NCBI GenBank assembly: GCA_003477185.1
Contig: DMTJ01000444.1
Location: forward strand, 1-10,750
Source: Lentisphaeria bacterium
Lineage (GTDB): Bacteria; Verrucomicrobiota; Lentisphaeria; JABSQK01; UBA12247
Direction of reading: 5' to 3'
DNA length: 10,750 bases
Shown here piece by piece: positions 1 through 7,403 of this stretch. A program made the translations under genes and the position numbers. How positions within the stretch are numbered: position 1 is the first letter of the stretch; each line of letters begins with the position of its first letter. The notes below the pieces were generated by a model. That model was not told where the DNA came from. It saw only the letters and a program-made list of their open reading frames with translations, and searched no databases.

Positions 1-119
1 TGATTGTGCCAGCAGCTTGCATGTTCATGAAGCCGCCATTGGTGGCGCTGACTTCTAACAGCAGGGTCAAACGTGCCTTCAGTTGATCTACGGTGGCCTA
101 TCTCAAGGAGGAGCACAGC

Positions 120-1070
120 ATGCGGACTGCGCGCATACGCTCGAGCAGCCCCGAGGGCAGCTATCTTCATTTGTATCATCGCGCTACGGGGTACCCAAGT
201 GACCGAATCTTCGCTGATGTGGAGCGTCAGTTCCTGTTAAATCTGATTCACGATGTGTCCCGCCTCTACACGCTGGAGATTATCGCAGTGACGGCGATGT
301 CAAATCGTCTACACATCGTTGCGTTTGTCCCTAGAGAGGCACCGCAAATGGAGCGGGCATGCCAGCTGTAGAACGCGTTCTACACAGGCAAGAAGCCGGA
401 GTTCCCCCCCCACTGGCGCGTGATGCGGAGCACATTCGAAAGCGCATGGGCGATTTCAGTGCGTTCATGGCACATTGGCAACAGTGCTTTGCTGCATGGT
501 TTAATCGGACGAGCGCAGAGCGTCGGCACGGGCGGCTATGGGGGAATCGGTTCAAGCACACGATCTTGGAAGGGAATGAGGGCCTCTGGACCTGTGTGCA
601 ATATGTGGAGATGAACGCAGTACGTGCTAGCATGGTGGACGAGCCAGGGGACTATCGATTCTGCAAGTGGGCCATCCGTTGTGGTAGGGGGAAGCACCCG
701 TATGGTGAACACCTTCTCGAGGATCTACGCCACTCGCTGGGGATGCGCGAAAAATCATGGATGATAAACTAGTTTGAGGCAGAGTTCCGGTCTGAGCTAG
801 CACGCCTAACGACATCCGAGCGCGGCCAATCAAGCGAAGAGATCCGGCAGGCTGCAGGGGGTGCCCACAAAAGAGGAGTCGCTACGGCTGTAAGTGACGC
901 GTCGAGCACGCTACTGGGTTGACGGTAGTGTGATCGGATCCAAGCAGTTTGTCCGAGAAGTAGCCGCTGATGTGTATGGTGACGAACAGAGCAATCGAAA
1001 ACGATTCGGCAGGCGGGTGCTGGACGACGCCACGTCTCTGTATTCACTGCGGCGCCTACGTCAAGAGTAG
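120..1070 (+). pseudogene. Broken RAYT / Y1 (IS200-like) transposase
   Basis: This is a remnant of a REP-associated tyrosine transposase (Y1_Tnp, HUH single-strand transposase), a family that nicks hairpin repeats. The start at 120 follows a strong AAGGAGG box 8 bases upstream. Reading begins in one frame, hits TAG at 369-371 where family members usually have a tyrosine codon (before NAFYTGKKPE), and shifts frame near 420. It continues as DAEHIRKRMGDF and the block YVEMNAVRAS, which carries the presumed catalytic Tyr at 602-604. It then meets TAG at 770-772, reads on in the same frame (FEAEFRSELARL), and shifts again near 909 into YWVDGSVIGSKQFVREVA, ending at TAG 1068-1070. The HUH motif is SNRLH rather than SNHLH: codon 306-308 is CGT, one transition from CAT. 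The reconstructed length of about 316 codons suits a full-length member. I see no flanking REP hairpins. The family call is secure; activity is very unlikely. Confidence 0.9.
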
Positions 1071-1190
1071 TCACCGGACCTCGGAGCTTGCGAACTGTTT
1101 ACAGACCCGCGACACGCCCAGGGCAGCAAAAATTCGGGAGTTAATGATCACTAGCCTGTGAAATAAACACACTGAGAATCCAGAGAAAGC

Positions 1191-2066
1191 CTACCCAATT
1201 CCGTTTAACTTATCCAAAGCCAGAAACAAGCCCTGCGTGCCGCATCCGCCACCGCCCTGCGCCTGAAGCGCAACGTAGAGTTGGCGTACCAATGCAAGTC
1301 CAGGAAGCGACAATTTCGCAGCCTCGGCCTCCTGCAGCGCAATGCCCATATCCTTCACAAAGTGGTCCACCACAAATCCCGGAGCATAGTCACCTGCGGC
1401 GATTCGAGGCCCTAAGTTGTTGATGAGAAACGAGCGGGCGGCCCCACTGCCGATCACGCCGATGATCGCGTTCTGATCCATGCCCTGACGCGCTGCATAG
1501 AGCAGGGATTCACAAACTCCGATCATGGTCCCGGCAACGAGGATCTGGTTGCACATTTTCGTATGCTGCCCTGCCCCGGCTGGCCCCATGAGCGAGATGG
1601 TTCCTCCCATGCGCTCCAGCAGCCATCGAATGCGCTCGAACGCCTCTGAATCGCCGCCGACCATGATCGCCAGGGTGCCCTCTCGAGCCCCGACATCACC
1701 GCCAGAAACTGGTGCGTCCAATGCGGCAATATGCAGCTGCCCAGCCCGCTCTGCAATCTCCTTGGCCAGACTAGGTTGGCTCGTCGTCATATCGACGATC
1801 GTATGGCAGCTCGGAGCTCCGAGCAGCACGCCTTCTCTGCCTAGATAGGTGGATCGCACGTCTGCGGGATAGCCAACAATCGAGAACAGCACCTCGCACC
1901 GCGCGGCAACTTCCGACGGTGCCTCGCACCATACGGCGCCCTTTGCCAGTAACCCGGCAGCGCGCGACTTCGTCCGTGTATGCACCACCAGCTCATGCCC
2001 AGCCGCCTGCAAATAGCCCGCCATCGGGCCTCCCATAATTCCAGTGCCAATCCAGCCGATCTTCAC
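1191..2066 (-). CDS. NAD(P)-dependent beta-hydroxyacid dehydrogenase (HIBADH / GarR-like)
   Basis: This 291-residue cytosolic oxidoreductase belongs to the 3-hydroxyisobutyrate dehydrogenase / 2-hydroxy-3-oxopropionate reductase family, which interconverts beta-hydroxyacids and semialdehydes. The N-terminal Rossmann fold shows GWIGTGIMGGPMA (residues 4-16). The substrate loop is DAPVSGG (117-123), and the catalytic lysine is K170 in GAGQHTKMCNQ. The all-alpha C-terminal domain follows with KDMGIALQEA. The length is normal for the family. I chose the GTG start at 2066 because GAGGGGGA lies just upstream and it puts the Rossmann motif at residue 4; the 32 extra residues in the longer frame look non-homologous. 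The gene is divergent from the aminotransferase, with 128 bases between. The substrate cannot be read from the motifs: tartronate semialdehyde, 3-hydroxyisobutyrate, succinic semialdehyde or glyoxylate are all possible. Confidence 0.9.
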   Translation of the reverse strand: MKIGWIGTGIMGGPMAGYLQAAGHELVVHTRTKSRAAGLLAKGAVWCEAPSEVAARCEVLFSIVGYPADVRSTYLGREGVLLGAPSCHTIVDMTTSQPSLAKEIAERAGQLHIAALDAPVSGGDVGAREGTLAIMVGGDSEAFERIRWLLERMGGTISLMGPAGAGQHTKMCNQILVAGTMIGVCESLLYAARQGMDQNAIIGVIGSGAARSFLINNLGPRIAAGDYAPGFVVDHFVKDMGIALQEAEAAKLSLPGLALVRQLYVALQAQGGGGCGTQGLFLALDKLNGIG

Positions 2067-2194
2067 GTATCCCCCTCGCTGTGTCCTACGTAATCTGATG
2101 CCCAAGCCCGAAAGCATGCCCTGCCACCCACAGATCGCAAGGCGAAACTGAGCGGTAGCCATTGCCTGCGCATCGCTGTCAGCTATGGTCCTAG

Positions 2195-3037
2195 ATGCCT
2201 GTCGAATCCCCCATCTGCTATCTCAACGGAAGCTACCTGCCGCTGTGCGATGCGTCTATCCCTTTGGAGGACCTCGCGATCCTGCGTGGTTATGGGGTTT
2301 TCGAGTTCCTGCGCACCTACAGCGGCATAGTTTTTGAGCCCGAGTCGCACTTCGAACGCCTGCACCATTCCGCCAGTAAGATCGGCATGAGTATCCCCTG
2401 GACCAATGCTGAGCTGTTATCGATCATAACCGAGACCGTTGCCCGAAACCGCTTTGCAGAGGTTGGAATCAGGCTGATTATCACAGGCGGCCGCTCAGCA
2501 GACGGCAAGCACGCCGATGGCCAGCCATCGCTGGCGGTGATCGTAAAGGCGCTACTGCGCCCATCCGCAGCCGAATTCGCAGCAGGCGTCAAGGCCATAA
2601 CCATTCGCTTGACCAAAGACTTCCCGACCGCCAAGTCGATCAGTTATGCAGGTGCCCTGATGGCGCTTGGCCGCGCTGAGCAAGCGGGCGCCCAAGAAGC
2701 GCTCTATCTCGGCGAGAACGATGTGATCTTGGAAGGAACGACGGTCAACTTCTTCGCAGTTTGCGAAGGGATTCTGCGCACTGCCCACGATACCATCGTG
2801 GCCGGCATTACGCGCCAAATCATTCTCGACCTCGCCCAGGACTTGCTCCCAGTAGGCGGACCGGTAAAGCTTCACGAGCTCCCGACCGTGAGCGAAGCAT
2901 TTGTCACCTCCACGAGCAGAGAAGTCATTCCCGTTACGGAAATCGACAGCCTCCAGCTCAGCGACGGAGAGCCTGGCCCGATTACGCGAGAACTGCGCGC
3001 CAGGTTTCAGGCACACTTATCGACCAGCCAGTTGTGA
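2195..3037 (+). CDS. Class IV PLP aminotransferase (D-amino-acid / branched-chain type)
   Basis: This 280-residue fold-type IV PLP enzyme is related to branched-chain aminotransferase, D-alanine aminotransferase and aminodeoxychorismate lyase. The N-terminus YLNGSYLPLCDASIPLEDLA and RGYGVFEFLRTY (31-42) are typical. The Schiff-base lysine is K147 in TAKSISYAGALMAL, followed by GAQEALYL and the phosphate-binding loop ILEGTTVNFF (E180, N185). The C-terminal SEAFVTSTSREVIPV is the usual last conserved block. No clear Shine-Dalgarno precedes ATG 2195, so the start is the first in-frame Met rather than a proven one. The transcript could be leaderless, or the start could lie a little upstream. The exported unknown protein follows 29 bases downstream on the same strand and is probably co-transcribed. 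Motifs do not separate D-amino-acid from branched-chain substrates. Proximity to the dehydrogenase hints at amino-acid or hydroxyacid turnover, but that is inference. Confidence 0.9.
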   Translation: MPVESPICYLNGSYLPLCDASIPLEDLAILRGYGVFEFLRTYSGIVFEPESHFERLHHSASKIGMSIPWTNAELLSIITETVARNRFAEVGIRLIITGGRSADGKHADGQPSLAVIVKALLRPSAAEFAAGVKAITIRLTKDFPTAKSISYAGALMALGRAEQAGAQEALYLGENDVILEGTTVNFFAVCEGILRTAHDTIVAGITRQIILDLAQDLLPVGGPVKLHELPTVSEAFVTSTSREVIPVTEIDSLQLSDGEPGPITRELRARFQAHLSTSQL

Positions 3038-3066
3038 AAGCTTGTCAGTCAAGCGAGATCAGCGCG

Positions 3067-4296
3067 ATGCGTACTCCAATTTCTATTCTCGGTCTTCTTG
3101 CCGCTCAGGTTTGCCTATCAGCCCCTATGACTCTTGAATCCGCACTGGGAATTGGGGCCTCGAACTGGGCCGCAGCCAAACTGCAGGTGGACCGAGCAGA
3201 CGCCACAGCTGCACTGGCCGTCGAGTTCTCTCTGGTTTTCTACCCAGACCACAAGCTCCCCCTGCAACTCGCGGACGATCTTGCGACTGGTGGGGCTCCC
3301 ACGGAAGCAGATTATGAAGTCAGCGATGACAAGATCGCTTCCATTCTGAAAAAGGGGCTGAAACTGCCGGATCAGTCACGGGCGGCGCTGTGCGCAGCGA
3401 TGCTGTACAGAATTGCTCCCCACGACCCAGATGCACGCCTCACGCTGACCAAGGCCAAGATTGCAAAGGATCCGACCGATTTGCTGAAATTGTTACGCCT
3501 CCATGGCCGGAATCCAGGTCCCCCCAGCGAGAAGGTTACACCCACTAGAGGGCCGAACTTCAAAAGCCTTCTCACCACCTTGCAGCAAAATATTCTGGGC
3601 ACCCTGACCGTGGATAACGATTTTGTGGAGGAAGTAGAACGGATGCAATCACTGTTGCAAGTTCGAGCTGAGGCCAATCAGCCAGACAGTGAGGTAGCCG
3701 CACTTTATCTTGAACAAATCGAAGTTCTTCTCAAACATGCCCGCTACCGCGCAAGCTTTCTCAAAGAGCCACCGACCGCCGCGACAAAGGAAAAGTGGGA
3801 GGCACATGGATCCAAGTATCGCGCGGAACTTGACAAAACACTGAGTCACCTTGGCAGCTTCCAGAAGAAGCTGCGCAAATCCGACCAAGATCAAGTTGAG
3901 ATTCGCGATGGCGAAAAGCATCATTTTCCGGTCTATGATATTACTCCCACCGAGTTGCCGGAAGCAATACTGCCAGCACTTAGGCGATTCGCTGATTGGG
4001 CCGATCAGTTCGCGGCTGCCAATAAGCTGGAACTTACGAAGGTCTACGGAAAAATTAAAAAAAAGAGGTATGTCGCGTTCATCGAACTTATCTCTAAGCG
4101 AACGGCCCCAGACAGGATGCTTAATGCGTTTCAAGAAGCCCAGAAAAAATGGGGGGTCCTCTGCCGCGAGTCAAATCTGACCAATAAGCCATCCCTTGCT
4201 CACATAGTCATCGTCAACCGGAAGGGACGCATCCTTGCCGCATCATCCTTGGAGGATGGTCGCCAGCTACTGCCGCCCCAAGGCGTTAGGCCATAG
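3067..4296 (+). CDS. Exported protein of unknown function, 409 aa
   Basis: I do not recognise this protein. The ATG at 3067 is preferred over the much longer open frame because it begins a plausible signal peptide: MRTPISILGLLAAQVCLSAP, with cleavage likely around residue 19 (LSA/P). Cys16 has no proper lipobox, so a lipoprotein is unlikely. The mature part is mostly predicted helix, alanine-rich at first and then rich in Lys, Glu and Asp. Residues about 95-135 resemble a helical-repeat segment (ALCAAMLYRIAPHDPDARL), but a TPR call would be over-reading. Near the C-terminus HIVIVNRKGRILAASS looks like a beta hairpin ending a small alpha/beta domain. The gene starts 29 bases after the aminotransferase, preceded only by weak GCGAGA. 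Its TAG stop lies inside a hairpin shared with the convergent pepN end. It is likely periplasmic or otherwise outside the cytoplasm. Confidence 0.75.
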   Translation: MRTPISILGLLAAQVCLSAPMTLESALGIGASNWAAAKLQVDRADATAALAVEFSLVFYPDHKLPLQLADDLATGGAPTEADYEVSDDKIASILKKGLKLPDQSRAALCAAMLYRIAPHDPDARLTLTKAKIAKDPTDLLKLLRLHGRNPGPPSEKVTPTRGPNFKSLLTTLQQNILGTLTVDNDFVEEVERMQSLLQVRAEANQPDSEVAALYLEQIEVLLKHARYRASFLKEPPTAATKEKWEAHGSKYRAELDKTLSHLGSFQKKLRKSDQDQVEIRDGEKHHFPVYDITPTELPEAILPALRRFADWADQFAAANKLELTKVYGKIKKKRYVAFIELISKRTAPDRMLNAFQEAQKKWGVLCRESNLTNKPSLAHIVIVNRKGRILAASSLEDGRQLLPPQGVRP

Positions 4297-4306
4297 GCCT
4301 AAATTT
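4286..4306 (+). terminator. Short hairpin between convergent genes, possible terminator
   Basis: TTAGGCC and GGCCTAA form a perfect 7-bp stem around a 3-base ATA loop, followed by ATTT. The hairpin includes the TAG stop of the exported-protein gene, and it ends at the first base past the pepN stop on the other strand. Only 9 bases separate the two convergent stops, so it may serve both transcripts. The T tract is short, so strength is doubtful. Confidence 0.4.
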
Positions 4307-6879
4307 CAGTTGCGCCCAAGCGTCCGGCTGACTATCTCGTAAACATCTGCGGGCAGGCCGGCTGAACCCACAATTCGCTTTAGCTCAGTTCGTGCCAGCT
4401 TTTGCCGATGCTCAGGTAAACGCGCCAGATCCTTGAAGGCCAAAGCAATCCTTGAGGCAACGCTCGAGTTGTAACCAGCGACTGTAATCACAGCATCCGC
4501 GATCAGCTGATAGCCCGAACCGTCGGCGGCGTGAAAGCACGGGGCGTTAGCAGAAAAGCTGCCGTACAGACCACGGAGTTTGTTGGGATTTCCCGCGTCA
4601 AATTGGGGATGGGCCGCGAGTGCTGTGATATGCTCTGGCTGCCCCAAAGTTGCGCTTCCGCCTTGTACAGCGAACCACTTGTTCATCACCAGAGGCTCAT
4701 CTTTCCAGCGCTCCAGAAATACCTGCAGGCCTTCAGTTGTCTCGGCACTGTTCCCCCTCGCTAGGCACATCAGTGCGGCAAACTCATCCGTCATGCATGT
4801 GGCTCGACGCATCTGCGCCAACGCCAGCGTAGGACCGCCCGGCAAGCGCGCAAGCAGCGACAACGTTACATTCCGCAGCGCCCGCGCACTAGCACCATCA
4901 CGCCCCGGCACTGCAGCAGGCTTAGAAAGAGCGCCATAGGCAGTGCGAAGTTCGCATTCTGCAAACTTCGCGAACGCATCGTACCACGCTTCCCGCGCAT
5001 GCCAGGCAGTGACATGGTCCGCGATCGGAAACGGGGCGATAATTTCAGTAACTCCCGGCAACGTTAAAGTGCGCGCCGCAAACATGCAGTCATCGGCAGT
5101 CAGCACCGATATCATCGCGCGCATCAGTGCTTCGGAAGGCGCCCCACCGGCCAAGATCACCGCCAGTTCCGCGTGCAGAGCCCGCTGCGCTGCCTCGAAA
5201 CGATTGAACAAGTTCGTATCTGCCTTCAACAGCAACAGCAATTCGTCCTGCGAGTACTCATACGACAGAATCACCGGCGCAGAATAGTCCCGCAACAACG
5301 ACGGAACCACGGGCTCGGTCACATCCGAAAAGGTAAAGGTCTGGGCTTTTTCGGTGAGGACAACGAGCCGCTCATCGCCTACTTCCTGACCGTCTCGCCC
5401 GAGCAGCCCAATTCGAATCGGGACGACGAACGCAGCAGGCCCCTCATACCCCGGGAGCTGACGACATGTCTGTTCCGCGGTGATGCGAACTTCGCAATTC
5501 TCAGCATCATACGCCGTGCTGACGCTGACGGTTGGAGTTCCGCCGAACCGATACCAATTTCGAAACTTCCCCAAGTCCGCACCAGATGCAGCCTCCATCG
5601 CCGCCACAAAATCTTCGCAGGTAACGGCGCCACCATCGTGTCGCTCGAAATAAAGGTCTGTTCCCTTCCGAAATGCGTCCGGTCCGATCAGGGTATGGAT
5701 CATGCGTATGACCTCCGCACCCTTCTCGTAAACTGTCGGCGTGTAAAAATTGTTGATGTCGATGTAGAAGTCCGGACGAATCGGGTGCGCATTCGGACCG
5801 GCGTCCTCGGGAAGCTGCGCATGCCGCAGGTCGATCACGTCGCTGATTCGCTTGTCCGTGCGCGAGCCCATGTCAGCGCTGAACTCCTGGTCGCGGAACA
5901 CGGTCAAGCCTTCCTTCAAAGTCAGCTGAAACCAATCTCGACAAGTCACCCGGTTTCCGGTCCAATTATGGAAATACTCATGGGCGACTACGCCTTCAAT
6001 CCGGTCGAAATCAGCGTCGGTAGCCGTCTCAGCCCTGGCCAAAACACAGGACGAATTGAAGATGTTCAGACCCTTGTTCTCCATGGCCCCGAAGTTGAAC
6101 GCATCCACCGCCACGATCATAAACAAATCGAGGTCGTATTCGCGCCCGTAGACCTCCTCATCCCAGTGCATCGCATGCTTCAGGGAAGCCATCGCGTGGG
6201 CACAGCGGTTTTCGTTACCGTGGTTCACATACAGGTGTAAATCAACGTCTCTGCCGCTCGCCGTTCGGAATTCATCCTCCACCAAAGCAAGGTCGCCAGC
6301 CACGATCGCAAATAAGGTGCAAGGCTTCTGAAAGGGATCATGCCAGGTAACGAAGTGGCGGTTATCCGGTAATTCGCCAGCCGCAACCTTGTTCCCATTC
6401 GACAGCAAAATAGGATACGTCTTCCGATCCGCCTCAAGCCTGGTCGTAAATACCGTCATGGCATCCGGTCGGTCGTAAAAATAAGTAATGCGCCTAAAGC
6501 CCTCGGCCTCGCACTGGCTACAGAGCATATCTCCTGAGGCGTAAAACCCCTCGAGTGCCAGATTACGATAGGGGTCGATACGAACTACAGTGCGCAGTGC
6601 AAACTCCGCGGGCGGCTCATGGACCGTCAAGGTCTGCTCTGACACTGCGTAGGCGCTGTCTTTCAGCGGCATGCCATCCACAGAAATCTCTCGCAAACTC
6701 AGGCCCCCCCCATCCAGAACAAGCGGAGCGGAATCTATCTCAGCGCAGCGCGAGATTATGAGCGTGGATTCGACATCTGCAAACTCCGCAAACACCTGAA
6801 CACTCAGGTTAATCGACGTGATGCGATAAGGGAGTGGCGCGTAATCTTTGCGGTATCTAGGGGCCGGATCTTCCGACAC
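4306..6879 (-). CDS. pepN: Aminopeptidase N (M1 metallopeptidase)
   Basis: This 857-residue cytosolic zinc aminopeptidase removes N-terminal residues from peptides late in protein turnover. It matches E. coli PepN (870 aa) along its whole length. The substrate-binding motif is GAMENKGLNIFNS (264-276). The zinc site is HEYFH (300-304) plus E323, in VVAHEYFHNWTGNRVTCRDW through LKEGLTVFRDQEFS. Other shared blocks are SQCEAEGFRRITY near 121, YTPTVYEKGAEVIRMIHTL, and GNPNKLRGLYGSF plus FHAADGSGYQ near the C-terminus. The GTG start at 6879 is inferred: it lies 2 bases after the Rieske stop, has AGGAA 11 bases upstream, and leads straight into APRYRKDYAPLPY, the equivalent of the family N-terminus. 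A longer in-frame reading would run through the Rieske gene. All catalytic residues are present, so it should be active. It is the last gene of the minus-strand operon. Confidence 0.97.
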   Translation of the reverse strand: MSEDPAPRYRKDYAPLPYRITSINLSVQVFAEFADVESTLIISRCAEIDSAPLVLDGGGLSLREISVDGMPLKDSAYAVSEQTLTVHEPPAEFALRTVVRIDPYRNLALEGFYASGDMLCSQCEAEGFRRITYFYDRPDAMTVFTTRLEADRKTYPILLSNGNKVAAGELPDNRHFVTWHDPFQKPCTLFAIVAGDLALVEDEFRTASGRDVDLHLYVNHGNENRCAHAMASLKHAMHWDEEVYGREYDLDLFMIVAVDAFNFGAMENKGLNIFNSSCVLARAETATDADFDRIEGVVAHEYFHNWTGNRVTCRDWFQLTLKEGLTVFRDQEFSADMGSRTDKRISDVIDLRHAQLPEDAGPNAHPIRPDFYIDINNFYTPTVYEKGAEVIRMIHTLIGPDAFRKGTDLYFERHDGGAVTCEDFVAAMEAASGADLGKFRNWYRFGGTPTVSVSTAYDAENCEVRITAEQTCRQLPGYEGPAAFVVPIRIGLLGRDGQEVGDERLVVLTEKAQTFTFSDVTEPVVPSLLRDYSAPVILSYEYSQDELLLLLKADTNLFNRFEAAQRALHAELAVILAGGAPSEALMRAMISVLTADDCMFAARTLTLPGVTEIIAPFPIADHVTAWHAREAWYDAFAKFAECELRTAYGALSKPAAVPGRDGASARALRNVTLSLLARLPGGPTLALAQMRRATCMTDEFAALMCLARGNSAETTEGLQVFLERWKDEPLVMNKWFAVQGGSATLGQPEHITALAAHPQFDAGNPNKLRGLYGSFSANAPCFHAADGSGYQLIADAVITVAGYNSSVASRIALAFKDLARLPEHRQKLARTELKRIVGSAGLPADVYEIVSRTLGRN

Positions 6880-6881
6880 GA

Positions 6882-7205
6882 TCAGGTCTGTTCCTGCTGA
6901 GGTAAAATCTGAACAGCCGTGCCCTGAACCCGTACCTCGTAGGCCTTTACCTGCCCGAAAGCAGGGGGTGTCAGAGCTTCTCCCGTCTTGAGGCAAAACT
7001 CTGCGCCATGCCAGGCACAAGCCACACGATGCCCCTCGACAAAACCATTTCCCAAGGGGGCACCAGCGTGTGTGCAGAAATCTTCGATCGCGTAAAAGCC
7101 ATCTTCACAATGGAAGAGCGCGATATCCTCTTTGCCACAGCGAAGAGATCGCCCTTCGCCTAGGGGAATATCGCTTGCTTGTGCAATCGTAACAAACTCA
7201 GCCAT
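6882..7205 (-). CDS. Small Rieske [2Fe-2S] ferredoxin (NirD-like)
   Basis: This 107-residue protein is a single Rieske domain. The cluster ligands are C44 and H46 in FCTHAGAPL and C63 and H66 in CAWHGAEFCL, with the usual 16-residue gap between the pairs. The lack of a membrane anchor or signal peptide makes it a soluble cytosolic electron carrier, like dioxygenase ferredoxins or nitrite reductase NirD. The ATG directly abuts the TGA of the upstream small membrane ORF (TGAATG), and pepN begins 2 bases after its stop, so the three genes are almost certainly translated from one mRNA. No nitrite reductase or dioxygenase is in the window to name its partner. The decayed FAD oxidoreductase just upstream is a possible former partner, but that is speculation. 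Confidence 0.93.
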   Translation of the reverse strand: MAEFVTIAQASDIPLGEGRSLRCGKEDIALFHCEDGFYAIEDFCTHAGAPLGNGFVEGHRVACAWHGAEFCLKTGEALTPPAFGQVKAYEVRVQGTAVQILPQQEQT

Positions 7206-7403
7206 TCACCGCCCCAGACTCAGAACAAAAATGATAGCGATTATAATTCCGATCACAAGCGCGGTGAGCGCGACTGCACGGACGGCTGCATTGCGATGTG
7301 TTCCTGGTGGCGGAGGAGGCATATGGCTACCGAATAATTCCAAAAGGTAAGTGGGTAACGAAACTGAAAGTAAGCGCAGGCTAGGGGCTAGATCTGAATT
7401 CAT
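7206..7403 (-). CDS. Small single-pass membrane protein, 65 aa
   Basis: No family is recognised. The protein has a proline-rich stretch (HMPPPPPGTHRN, 27-38), then one strongly hydrophobic helix at about 44-62 (ALTALVIGIIIAIIFVLSL), and ends at GR. It is likely an inner-membrane protein with a short tail. The ATG at 7403 has GGAG 5 bases upstream and overlaps the last frame of the decayed oxidoreductase by 4 bases (ATGA), the classic coupling arrangement. A shorter version starting at 7322 (38 aa, MPPPPP...) is a real alternative, because residues 1-27 look less protein-like. It abuts the Rieske start with no gap. Compact placement in the operon is the main evidence that it is a real gene. 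Confidence 0.65.
   Translation of the reverse strand: MNSDLAPSLRLLSVSLPTYLLELFGSHMPPPPPGTHRNAAVRAVALTALVIGIIIAIIFVLSLGR

Noticed and set aside
2552..3016. 154-codon minus-strand ORF opposite the aminotransferase
   Set aside because: It is a shadow frame of the conserved PLP-enzyme coding sequence, with no domain and no upstream signal.
5173..6240. 355-codon plus-strand ORF opposite pepN
   Set aside because: It is fully antisense to strongly conserved PepN sequence including the zinc site, and its translation has no recognisable domain.
6880..7020. N-terminal extension of pepN to an ATG at 7020
   Set aside because: The extra 47 residues are the Rieske gene read in another frame and have no PepN homology; the GTG at 6879 gives the normal N-terminus.
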